11,194 nt of DNA from Chloroflexota bacterium (GTDB lineage Bacteria; Chloroflexota; Dormibacteria; Dormibacterales; Dormibacteraceae). Numbering within the stretch: the stretch's first letter is position 1; each line of letters starts with the position of its first letter. The notes beneath the pieces are model-generated. The model was not told the DNA's origin and searched no databases. It was given only the letters and a program-made list of their open reading frames with translations. The stretch is taken from the NCBI GenBank assembly GCA_005880175.1, contig VBJR01000208.1, positions 1 to 11,194 of the forward strand. Direction: 5' to 3'. The translations under genes were made by a program, and so were the position numbers. Below are positions 5,827-11,194 of the stretch, one piece after another.

Positions 5827-7160
5827 GCCTGGTCTCGGCCATCGACGCGGCCTGGCTGCGGATGGAGGACCCGACCAACCTGATGATGGTCACCGGGGTC
5901 CTGCTGTTCGACGGGCGCCTGGACCAGCGGCGCCTGCGGGCCGTGGTCGAGGAGCGCCTGCTGGCGTTCCCGCGCTTCCGGCAGCGGGTCCAGGAGCCGC
6001 CCCTGGGGGTCGGGGTGCCGAGCTGGGTGCGCGACACCCGGTTCGACCTCGACTATCACCTGCGCCGGGTCGCGCTGCCCGAGCCGGGCGACAAGGCGGC
6101 GCTGGAGGCGTACGTCAGCGAGGTGATGAGCACGCCGCTGGACTTCACGAAGCCGCTCTGGCAGTTCGTGGTGGTCGAGCACGCGTCGGGCAGCGCGCTG
6201 GTGTCGCGCATCCACCACGCGATCGCGGACGGCATCGCGCTGGTCCGGGTGCTGCTGTCGCTGACGGACACGACGGCCCGGCCCCGGCGCCGCCGCCCGG
6301 ACCATCCCCCGGACCTCGAGCCCGCCGGCGGCTCGTCGCTCCTGCGCGCGGGCGGCTGGCTGGCGCAGGCCGGCTTCGGCCTGGTGCGCGAGCCGGGCCA
6401 GGCGCTGCGGGCCGCCGGCATCGGGGCGGACGCCGCCGCCACGCTGGCCCGCGTCGCGCTGATGGCGCCCGACCCGCCGACCGCGCTGAAGGGCCCGCTC
6501 GGCGTGATGAAGCGGGCGGCCTGGTCGGAGCCGATCCCGCTGGACGCGGTGAAGGCGGCCGGCGTCCGGGCCGGGGGCACGATCAACGACGTGCTGGTGA
6601 CGGCGGCCGCGGGGGCGCTGCGGCGCTACCTGGCCAGCCGCGGCGACGAGGTGGAGGGCCTGGACGTGCGGGCGGCCGTGCCGGTCAACCTGCGGCCGCT
6701 GGACGACGCGCACCGGCTGGGCAACCAGTTCGGCCTCGTCTTCCTGGCCCTGCCGCTCGGGGTCGAGGAGCCGGACGCCCGGCTGGCCGAGGTCAAGCGG
6801 CGCATGGACGAGCTCAAGTCCTCGCTCCAGCCGGTCGTCGCGTTCGGCGCCCTGACCGCGATCGGCTACCTGCCGCCGCCGCTGCAGCCGCTCCCGATCC
6901 AGTTCTTCGGCAGCAAGGCGTCGCTGGTGCTGACGAACGTGCCGGGCCCGCGCGAGCGCCTGTACCTGGCCGGCGAGCCGCTGCGCCGGGCGATGTTCTG
7001 GGTGCCGCAGTCCGGCCGGCTGGGGCTGGGCGTCAGCATCCTCAGCTACGCCGGCGAGGTGCTCGTCGGGGTCGCGTCGGACGTCGGGCTGGTCCCGGAC
7101 CCCCAGACGATCGTGGAGGGCTTCCAGGTGGAGCTGGAGGCCCTGACGGCAGGCGGCTGA
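5823..7160 (+). CDS. wax ester synthase/diacylglycerol O-acyltransferase (WS/DGAT family)
   Basis: This 445-residue member of the bacterial WS/DGAT family transfers an acyl group from acyl-CoA to a long-chain alcohol or diacylglycerol, making storage lipid at the membrane surface. The active-site motif HHAIADG (HHxxxDG) is at 131-137. Other family marks are the start SAIDAAWLRMEDPTNLM (5-21), PLW (111-113), TINDVLV (253-259), VPVNLR (286-291), LGNQFG (299-304) and TNVPGP (371-376). The length is normal. The start ATG 5823 overlaps the TGA of the preceding hydrolase (ATGA), so translation is probably coupled. The same frame stays open upstream to 5088 only because of the frameshift in the hydrolase, which produces a false 690-residue fusion. 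Actinobacteria usually carry several paralogues, many of unknown acceptor, so wax ester versus triacylglycerol cannot be decided. The deletion upstream could affect its expression if coupling matters. Confidence 0.93.
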   Translation: MSLVSAIDAAWLRMEDPTNLMMVTGVLLFDGRLDQRRLRAVVEERLLAFPRFRQRVQEPPLGVGVPSWVRDTRFDLDYHLRRVALPEPGDKAALEAYVSEVMSTPLDFTKPLWQFVVVEHASGSALVSRIHHAIADGIALVRVLLSLTDTTARPRRRRPDHPPDLEPAGGSSLLRAGGWLAQAGFGLVREPGQALRAAGIGADAAATLARVALMAPDPPTALKGPLGVMKRAAWSEPIPLDAVKAAGVRAGGTINDVLVTAAAGALRRYLASRGDEVEGLDVRAAVPVNLRPLDDAHRLGNQFGLVFLALPLGVEEPDARLAEVKRRMDELKSSLQPVVAFGALTAIGYLPPPLQPLPIQFFGSKASLVLTNVPGPRERLYLAGEPLRRAMFWVPQSGRLGLGVSILSYAGEVLVGVASDVGLVPDPQTIVEGFQVELEALTAGG

Positions 7161-7230
7161 GGCCGAAGGCGCCGTGGACGAGGCCCGCGGCCTCCTCCGT
7201 TTCTCCGCCCCCTTACCCTGTCCCTTCGGA

Positions 7231-8010
7231 ATGGAAGACGTTCTCTTCGAGGTCGAGCGCGGGCTGGCCTGGATCACGATCAACCGGCCTGACCGCTACA
7301 ACGCGTTCCGGGGACGGACCGTCGACGAGCTGATCCGCGCGTTCAAGATGGCGTGGGCCGACCACGGGGTCGGCGTGGTGGCCCTGACGGGCGCCGGCGA
7401 CCGCGCCTTCTGCGCGGGCGGGGACCAGAAGCAGCGGCAGGAGACCGGCGACTACGGCCCGACGGAGAGCGGCATCTTCGAGGTCGAGACCCTCCACCGC
7501 ATCATCCGCGACATCCCCAAGCCGGTCGTCGCGGCCGTCAACGGCGTCGCCATCGGCGGCGGGCACGTGCTGCAGGTGCTCTGCGACCTCACCATCGCCG
7601 CCGACCACGCGAGGTTCGGCCAGGCCGGTCCCCGCGTGGGCAGCTTCGACGCCGGGTTCGGCACCGCGTACCTCGCGCGCATCCTGGGCGAGAAGCGGGC
7701 GCGCGAGGTGTGGTACCTGTGCCGCCAGTACCCGGCCGAGACGATGGAGCGGTGGGGCCTCGTCAACGCCGTGGTCCCCATGGCCGAGCTCCACGCCGAG
7801 GTCCGCCGGTGGGCCGACGAGATGCTGGAGAAGAGCCCGACGGCGCTCAAGGTGCTCAAGCACTCCTTCAACGCCGACAGCGAGTCCATCGCCGGGCTCG
7901 GCACCCTGTCCTTCGACACGCTCGCGCTGTTCGTGGACAGCGACGAGGCGCGCGAGGGCGTCCAGGCGTTCACGGAGAAGCGTCCGCCGGACTACTCGGC
8001 CTACCGCTGA
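7231..8010 (+). CDS. crotonase-fold enzyme, MenB/BadI-like (1,4-dihydroxy-2-naphthoyl-CoA synthase or ring-CoA hydrolase type)
   Basis: The protein has 259 residues from ATG 7231. The frame also offers GTG 7174, but the extra 19 residues are unlike the family, whereas MEDVLFEVERGLAWITINRP is a normal crotonase start. In numbering from ATG 7231, oxyanion-hole segments are AFCAGGDQ (about 59-66) and GVAIGGGHVL (about 105-114). The stretch CDLTIAADHARFGQAGPRVGSFDAGFGTAYLARILG (about 118-153) and WYLCRQY (about 161-167) are hallmarks shared by MenB (menaquinone synthesis) and BadI (cyclohexanone-carboxyl-CoA hydrolase in anaerobic benzoate breakdown). The SFD of GSFDAG is the catalytic/carboxylate region. 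The C-terminus has AFTEKRPPDYSAY, as in both. No other men or bad genes are in view, so the choice between the two is open. It follows the WS/DGAT by 70 bp on the same strand, possibly in one operon. Family is certain; substrate is not. Confidence 0.9.
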   Translation: MEDVLFEVERGLAWITINRPDRYNAFRGRTVDELIRAFKMAWADHGVGVVALTGAGDRAFCAGGDQKQRQETGDYGPTESGIFEVETLHRIIRDIPKPVVAAVNGVAIGGGHVLQVLCDLTIAADHARFGQAGPRVGSFDAGFGTAYLARILGEKRAREVWYLCRQYPAETMERWGLVNAVVPMAELHAEVRRWADEMLEKSPTALKVLKHSFNADSESIAGLGTLSFDTLALFVDSDEAREGVQAFTEKRPPDYSAYR

Positions 8011-8020
8011 ACGGCACCGC

Positions 8021-8824
8021 TCACACCACCCGCAGTCCGGGCAGCCGGCTGTCCAGCACCAGCTCGGCCAGGTCGGCGAGCGCCGCCAGGTCGATCGTCT
8101 GGGCTCCGTCCGACCAGGCCTCGGCCGGCGTCGGGTGCGCCTCGACCAGCAGCCCGTCGGCGCCCACCGCGAGGGCGGCCCGGGCCAGGGCCGGCACCCA
8201 CTCGCGCCGCCCGGCGGCGTGGCTGGGGTCCACGATCACGGGCAGGTCGGTCAGCTCCCGCGCCACCACGACCGCGCTGACGTCCAGCGTGTTCCGGGTC
8301 CGCGTCTCGAACGTGCGGATGCCGCGCTCGCACAGCACCACGTTGTCGTTGCCGCGCTTGCGCAGGTACTCGGACGACGCGACCCACTCGTCGATGGTGG
8401 CCGAGAGCCCGCGTTTGAGGATCACGGGCCGTCCCAGGTCGCCGAGCGCCTCCAGCAGCCGGTAGTTCTGCATGTTCCGGGCGCCGACCTGGAAGCCGTC
8501 CACGTGGTCGCCGATCGCCTCCGCCTCGGTCGGGGACATCACCTCGGAGATCAGCGGGAGACCGGTGAGCCGCCGGGCCTCGGCCAGGAGCGGCAGCGCC
8601 TCCAGGCCCATGCCCTGGAAGCTGTCGGGGTGCGTGCGGGGCTTGAACACGCCGGCGCGCAGCCCGTCCACGCCGGTCTCGGCCAGCACCGACGCCTGCG
8701 CGACGTAGCCGGGTTCGACCGAGCAGGGGCCCGCGATGAGCACGGGACGGGACGCGCCGATGGTCAGGGTTCCGATGTGGACGACACGCCGGCTGTCGGT
8801 TCCGGCCTTCTGCAGCTCCAGCAA
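8021..8824 (-). CDS. aroF: 3-deoxy-7-phosphoheptulonate (DAHP) synthase, AroF/KdsA-like class I beta
   Basis: This enzyme condenses phosphoenolpyruvate with erythrose 4-phosphate, the first step of aromatic amino acid synthesis, in the cytoplasm. The 267 residues form a single TIM-barrel catalytic domain. Motifs are AGPCSVE (31-37), GVFKPRTHPDSFQG (58-71), FQVGARNMQN (111-120), LKRG (136-139), CERGIRTFE (165-173) and DPSHAAGRRE (199-208). Metal ligands by family alignment are C34, H202, E228 (VEAHP) and D239 (SDGAQ). It lacks the N-terminal ferredoxin-like regulatory domain of the Thermotoga enzyme and any fused chorismate mutase, so allosteric feedback through such domains is not expected. 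Control may instead lie in the upstream aromatic leader. The start is TTG 8824-8822, with GAGGAG (minus 8839 to 8834) 9 nt upstream. It converges on the crotonase gene with a 10-bp gap. Confusion with KDO-8-phosphate synthase is unlikely given CERGIRTFE and DPSHAAGRR. Confidence 0.95.
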   Translation of the reverse strand: MLELQKAGTDSRRVVHIGTLTIGASRPVLIAGPCSVEPGYVAQASVLAETGVDGLRAGVFKPRTHPDSFQGMGLEALPLLAEARRLTGLPLISEVMSPTEAEAIGDHVDGFQVGARNMQNYRLLEALGDLGRPVILKRGLSATIDEWVASSEYLRKRGNDNVVLCERGIRTFETRTRNTLDVSAVVVARELTDLPVIVDPSHAAGRREWVPALARAALAVGADGLLVEAHPTPAEAWSDGAQTIDLAALADLAELVLDSRLPGLRVV

Positions 8825-8952
8825 CGGTCTCGTCTCCTCTGATCTGATCCACCCCCTGCAGCCCGGTGGTGGCCGGCGGGTGGAGCGGGGACGAGGGGGT
8901 GCGCTACTTCGTCCGGCTCCGGCCTCCCGCCGGCCCGGTAAACGCGAAGTAG
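8825..8952 (-). promoter_or_regulatory. candidate aroF attenuator: three pairing regions between leader peptide and aroF start
   Basis: On the minus strand three helices can be drawn. Helix A is a perfect 8-bp pair, CTACTTCG (8952 to 8945, Tyr-Phe codons 10-12) with CGAAGTAG (8911 to 8904, the leader stop), and it can enclose a CCGGC-GGGAG-GCCGG hairpin. Helix B is a perfect 8-bp pair, CACCCCCT (8901 to 8894) with AGGGGGTG (8857 to 8850). Helix C is CTCGTCCCC (8895 to 8887) with GGAGACGAG (8837 to 8829), 8 of 9 pairs with one C-A mismatch, and covers part of the aroF Shine-Dalgarno. B and C share two bases and interleave in order, so they exclude each other. No U-run follows any hairpin, so control of translation initiation is more likely than intrinsic transcription termination. 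The direction of switching cannot be decided from sequence alone. Confidence 0.5.
8834..8839 (-). promoter_or_regulatory. Shine-Dalgarno GAGGAG of aroF
   Basis: GAGGAG lies 9 nt before the TTG start codon of aroF on the minus strand and supports that rare start. Its last four bases (GGAG) fall in the 3' arm of the proposed sequestering helix C (8829-8837). Confidence 0.65.
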
Positions 8953-8981
8953 TACTGCCAGTAGCTGGATCCGCTGATCAC
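8904..8981 (-). CDS. 25-residue aromatic-rich leader peptide upstream of aroF
   Basis: GTG 8981-8979 opens a 25-codon ORF ending at TAG 8906-8904. Its product begins MISGSSYWQYYFAF and continues with TGPAGGRSRTK. Codons 7-14 carry three Tyr, one Trp and two Phe among eight residues, an extreme density in a gene-free region just before the gene for the first enzyme of aromatic synthesis. An in-frame TAA lies 4 codons upstream, so no longer ORF is possible. TGCTAAGCT (an extended -10-like TGnTAnnnT, plus 8991-8999) ends 9 nt before the GTG, which would give a leaderless or near-leaderless transcript; no Shine-Dalgarno is present. The leader stop is 79 nt before the aroF start. By analogy with trp and phe leaders, the ribosome should pause on the aromatic codons when Tyr, Phe or Trp tRNAs are uncharged. 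It is too short for standard gene callers. The ORF is read directly; its role is inferred. Confidence 0.75.
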   Translation of the reverse strand: MISGSSYWQYYFAFTGPAGGRSRTK

Positions 8982-8990
8982 GGTGGCGAG

Positions 8991-8999
8991 AGCTTAGCA
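8991..8999 (-). promoter_or_regulatory. extended -10-like element for the aroF leader
   Basis: The minus-strand sequence TGCTAAGCT fits TGnTAnnnT. Its end lies 9 nt upstream of the leader GTG at 8981, so transcription could start within a few bases of that codon. No convincing -35 box is seen at 16-18 bp. A divergent TAGAGT at 9011-9016 lies only 11 bp away. Confidence 0.4.
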
Positions 9000-9010
9000 T
9001 CGCGGCCCGC

Positions 9011-9016
9011 TAGAGT
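9011..9016 (+). promoter_or_regulatory. -10-like TAGAGT before the retinol-dehydrogenase-like SDR
   Basis: TAGAGT fits TAnnnT and ends 10 nt before ATG 9027. There is no Shine-Dalgarno between them (GTGCTGTCAG), so a very short leader or leaderless start is plausible. No clear -35 is visible. It is weak evidence on its own, but the same arrangement occurs at several other starts in this window. Confidence 0.3.
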
Positions 9017-9026
9017 GTGCTGTCAG

Positions 9027-9884
9027 ATGGGAGAACAGCCCCGCGTCTGTCTCGTCACCGGCGCCACCACCGGCATCGGCCTGGCCACCGCGGAGGGCCT
9101 GGCTCGCGCCGGCATGCACGTCATCCTGGGCGCCCGCACCCGCGAGCGCGGCGAGGCGGCGCTCGCGCACGTGGCCGCGGCCACCGGGTCCGACCGCCTC
9201 GAGGTGGCCGTGGCGGACCTGAGCGTGCAGGCCGAGGTCCGGCGCCTGGCGGCCGGCGTCGCGGCGGCGCATCCCCGGCTGGACGTGCTCGTCAACAACG
9301 CCGGGATGATCTTCTCCGGGCGGCAGGTGACGGCGGACGGGATCGAGCGGACGTGGGCGCTCAACCACCTGGCCCCGTTCCTCCTGACCAACCTGCTGAC
9401 GGACCTCCTGGTGGCCAGCGCCCCGGCCCGGGTGGTCACGGTCTCCTCCAACGCGCACACGCGGGCCACGCTCGACCTGGACGACCCGCAGTTCGAGCGG
9501 CGCGGGTACGCCGCCTTCACCGTGTACGGCCAGTCGAAGCTGGCGAACATCCTGTTCACGCTGGAGCTGGCGGAGCGCCTGCAGGGCCGCGGGGTCACGG
9601 CCAACTGCCTCCACCCCGGCTTCGTGCGCAGCCAGTTCGGGATGCGGACGAACGGCCTGCTCGCGGCCGGCATCCGGGTCGCCCGGCTGTTCGCGATCAC
9701 CCCGGAGCAGGGCGCGCGCACGTCCATCTACCTGGCCACGTCGCCCGAGGTGGCGGACGTGACCGGGCGCTACTTCGTCAACCGCCGGGTGGCCACGCCG
9801 CGGCCCCAGGCGACGGACGCGGAGCTGGCCCGCCGCCTGTGGGACGCGTCGGAGCGGATGACCGGGCTGGTCCCGGCGACGTAG
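9027..9884 (+). CDS. SDR-family oxidoreductase, retinol dehydrogenase-like
   Basis: The protein has 285 residues from ATG 9027. The frame extends back to 8736, but that part is antisense to aroF and its leader and lacks family similarity, while MGEQPRVCLVTGATTGIG is a proper Rossmann start. TGATTGIG is at residues 11-18, R37 (GARTRE) favours NADP(H), and NNAG is at 90-93. The catalytic set is N113, S140 (the family serine; S141 is adjacent), Y167 and K171 (YGQSK). HPGFV is at 196-200. The central HTRATLDLDDPQFERRGY insertion and the YGQSKLANILFTLELAERL helix are typical of the RDH11-14/WWOX-like and protochlorophyllide-reductase-like branch, which in bacteria reduces or oxidises various lipophilic carbonyls and alcohols. 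No membrane anchor is seen. It stands alone on the plus strand, divergent from the aroF leader with 45 bp between the start codons, and convergent with the carboxylesterase. Natural substrate unknown. Confidence 0.92.
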   Translation: MGEQPRVCLVTGATTGIGLATAEGLARAGMHVILGARTRERGEAALAHVAAATGSDRLEVAVADLSVQAEVRRLAAGVAAAHPRLDVLVNNAGMIFSGRQVTADGIERTWALNHLAPFLLTNLLTDLLVASAPARVVTVSSNAHTRATLDLDDPQFERRGYAAFTVYGQSKLANILFTLELAERLQGRGVTANCLHPGFVRSQFGMRTNGLLAAGIRVARLFAITPEQGARTSIYLATSPEVADVTGRYFVNRRVATPRPQATDAELARRLWDASERMTGLVPAT

Positions 9885-9900
9885 CGCCTCCGCTCGTATT

Positions 9901-9958
9901 CGGCCGCTTCGGCCGCCTCCCGGCCCGGAATCCGCTCGTGGCGCCCTGATCCGGCGCC
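9901..9958. other. two GC hairpins in the convergent gap between SDR and carboxylesterase
   Basis: CGGCCG-CTT-CGGCCG (9901-9915) and GGCGCC-CTGATCC-GGCGCC (9940-9958) are two perfect 6-bp stems in the 77-bp gap between convergent genes. TCCGCTCGT is also directly repeated at 9889-9897 and 9931-9939. No T-run follows on either strand. Their place suggests a two-way transcription end or 3' stabiliser, but they are not canonical intrinsic terminators. Confidence 0.4.
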
Positions 9959-9961
9959 GGC

Positions 9962-11194
9962 CTACTCCCAGAGCCGGCGCACGCCCCCCCTGGGGTCGTC
10001 CGCCGTGCCGGCGCCGGGACCGAACACGCGCGTGGCCCGCCGGCCTTTTTCGTAGCGGTCCCAGCCGGGGTCGCCCGTGCCGGCGAACGCGGTCCACACG
10101 CCGTGCATCTCGGCGGCCAGGGCGTCGGCCTCCGGGCCGGAGCCGGTGAACCCGGCCGAGCCCTCCTGCAGGGTGTTCCAGACGAACGGGATCTCCAGCG
10201 CGTGGCACGAGCCGAGGGCGCCGTCCAGCGCCGGCGACGACCAGGTGAACAGGTACATCCATACGTCAGCCGTGTGGCGGGCCTGCGCCGACGCGAGCCG
10301 GATCGCCGGGATTCGGAAGACGCGGTCCGTCTCGACCGCGACCCACACGTCGGTCGGCCGGGGGCTCCCGCCCAGCTCCGCGCGGTACGCGTCGTAGAGC
10401 GAACGCCCGCCGCCCGGGTTGGACCGCTCCAGCCGCCGCACGACGGTCTCCTCGTCCACGTCGTAGGGGGCCGGTCCGATGTAGTGGAACAGAGCCATCT
10501 CGTCGCGCGTGGTCCCGGTCAGCAGCCTGACGTTCGCCGCGCTGCCCGCGCTCACGCTGTCCAGCGGCAGGCGGGGCAGCACGGCGCCGTCCACCACCGG
10601 CATGTACGGCAGGTCGCCGGCGCCGCGCCGGAGCTCCATGATGACGTCGGTCTGGATCTCGACCAGCCGCTCCCACGGGGCCGTGCGGAGGGCGTCCATG
10701 CCGCCCGCCTTCGCGATCGTCAGCTCGGCGACCTGGGCCGCGGCCTCCGGCGTCTTGACCGTCGACGCCGCGCCGCTCTGGAGGACCGCCTGCTGGAACA
10801 GGCCGGACGCGGCCGGCAGCCCCAGCAGCGCGCCGATGCTCATGCCGCCGGCGGACTCGCCGAAGACGGTGACCTTCCCGGGGTCGCCGCCGAACGCCGC
10901 GATGTTGTCCCTGGCCCACTCCAGCGCCGCGACCTGGTCGAGGAGGCCGCAGTTGCCGGAGCCCGGCAGCTCGTCGCCCAGGTGCAGGAAGCCGAGGGCG
11001 CCCAGGCGGTAGTTGACCGTGACCACGACCACGCCGTGCGCGGCGAACGAGGCGCCGTTGTACCAGGCGTTGCGGCCCGACCCGCCCGTGAAGGCGCCGC
11101 CGTGGATCCAGACCAGGACCGGCCGCGGGTCGCCGTCCACCGCGGGCGTGAACACGTTGAGGGTGAGGCAGCGCTCTTCGTCGATCTCCGGCTG
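9962..11194 (-). CDS. type-B carboxylesterase, N-terminus outside window
   Basis: The frame is open to the right edge, so the 5' end is missing; 410 residues are visible, ending at TAG 9964-9962. It hydrolyses carboxylic esters and belongs to the cholinesterase/para-nitrobenzyl esterase family. The visible start has CLTLNVFTP, the family's second signature, though the usual acidic residue before Cys is Arg (EERC rather than EDC). The oxyanion-hole segment VWIHGGAFTGGSG follows. The nucleophile elbow GESAGG has its serine at visible residue 114 (codon 10855-10853). The catalytic Glu is in TTRDEMALF (about 232), and the His in GSCHALEIPFVW (about 331). The triad is complete. Members are often secreted or cytoplasmic; a signal peptide cannot be judged without the N-terminus. 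The GTG at 11155 is internal and not the start. A short C-terminal region with ATRVFGPG ends the protein normally. Confidence 0.92.
   Translation of the reverse strand, partial: QPEIDEERCLTLNVFTPAVDGDPRPVLVWIHGGAFTGGSGRNAWYNGASFAAHGVVVVTVNYRLGALGFLHLGDELPGSGNCGLLDQVAALEWARDNIAAFGGDPGKVTVFGESAGGMSIGALLGLPAASGLFQQAVLQSGAASTVKTPEAAAQVAELTIAKAGGMDALRTAPWERLVEIQTDVIMELRRGAGDLPYMPVVDGAVLPRLPLDSVSAGSAANVRLLTGTTRDEMALFHYIGPAPYDVDEETVVRRLERSNPGGGRSLYDAYRAELGGSPRPTDVWVAVETDRVFRIPAIRLASAQARHTADVWMYLFTWSSPALDGALGSCHALEIPFVWNTLQEGSAGFTGSGPEADALAAEMHGVWTAFAGTGDPGWDRYEKGRRATRVFGPGAGTADDPRGGVRRLWE

Noticed and set aside
7174..7230. GTG 7174 as the start of the crotonase.
   Set aside because: The added residues are unlike family N-termini, while ATG 7231 gives a normal crotonase beginning.
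8850..8901. The 8-bp helix CACCCCCT/AGGGGGTG as an intrinsic terminator in the aroF leader.
   Set aside because: No U-run follows it on the minus strand and the loop is long (36 nt); a role in an alternative structure affecting translation fits better.
8764..9000. A 78-codon minus-strand ORF from ATG 9000 overlapping the aroF leader in another frame.
   Set aside because: Its product is Arg/Pro/Gly-rich and its 3' end runs into aroF in the wrong frame. The overlapping GTG frame has a far more telling aromatic composition and stops before aroF.
8736..9026. N-terminal extension of the retinol-dehydrogenase-like SDR back to 8736.
   Set aside because: The extension is antisense to aroF and its leader and is not like SDR sequences; ATG 9027 starts directly before the Rossmann strand.

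Overview
The DNA is very GC-rich (over 70% G+C by eye). Codon third positions are almost all G or C, so long spurious open frames occur on both strands. The gene content suggests a high-GC, Actinomycetota-like chromosome, possibly a deep lineage such as Thermoleophilia: an LLM-class (probably F420-dependent) oxidoreductase, a wax ester synthase/diacylglycerol acyltransferase, several short-chain dehydrogenases, GTG/TTG starts and several starts with a TAnnnT hexamer 6-10 nt upstream. The lineage is an inference. I see no rRNA, tRNA, transposase, integrase or CRISPR array.

Layout. (1) 1-1125, plus strand: the 3' end of an LLM-class oxidoreductase overlaps a short-chain dehydrogenase by 4 nt. 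(2) 5065-1144, minus strand: an FAD-linked 2-hydroxyacid oxidase (GlcD-like), a membrane family-2 glycosyltransferase with a Thr/Pro-rich tail, and a 72-residue protein of unknown function. (3) 5088-8010, plus strand: an alpha/beta hydrolase broken by a frameshift/deletion, a WS/DGAT acyltransferase that overlaps it by ATGA, and a crotonase of the MenB/BadI type. This group diverges from (2) across only 22 bp. (4) 8981-8021, minus strand: a DAHP synthase (first step of the shikimate pathway) preceded by an unannotated 25-codon leader ORF whose codons 7-14 encode Tyr-Trp-Gln-Tyr-Tyr-Phe-Ala-Phe. (5) 9027-9884, plus strand: a retinol-dehydrogenase-like SDR. (6) 11194-9962, minus strand: a type-B carboxylesterase cut by the window end.

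The most interesting element is the leader in front of the DAHP synthase gene. The aromatic codons sit in one arm of a perfect 8-bp inverted repeat whose other arm contains the leader stop codon. Downstream, two further helices are mutually exclusive, and one of them covers the Shine-Dalgarno sequence of aroF. There is no U-tract. This looks like control of aroF translation by aromatic amino acid (or charged tRNA) supply through ribosome position on the leader. The ORF and complementarities are read directly from the sequence; the mechanism is inferred.

The plus-strand group (hydrolase, WS/DGAT, crotonase) and the surrounding dehydrogenases and esterase look like lipid/acyl and hydroxy-acid metabolism, but no complete pathway can be assembled from this window.
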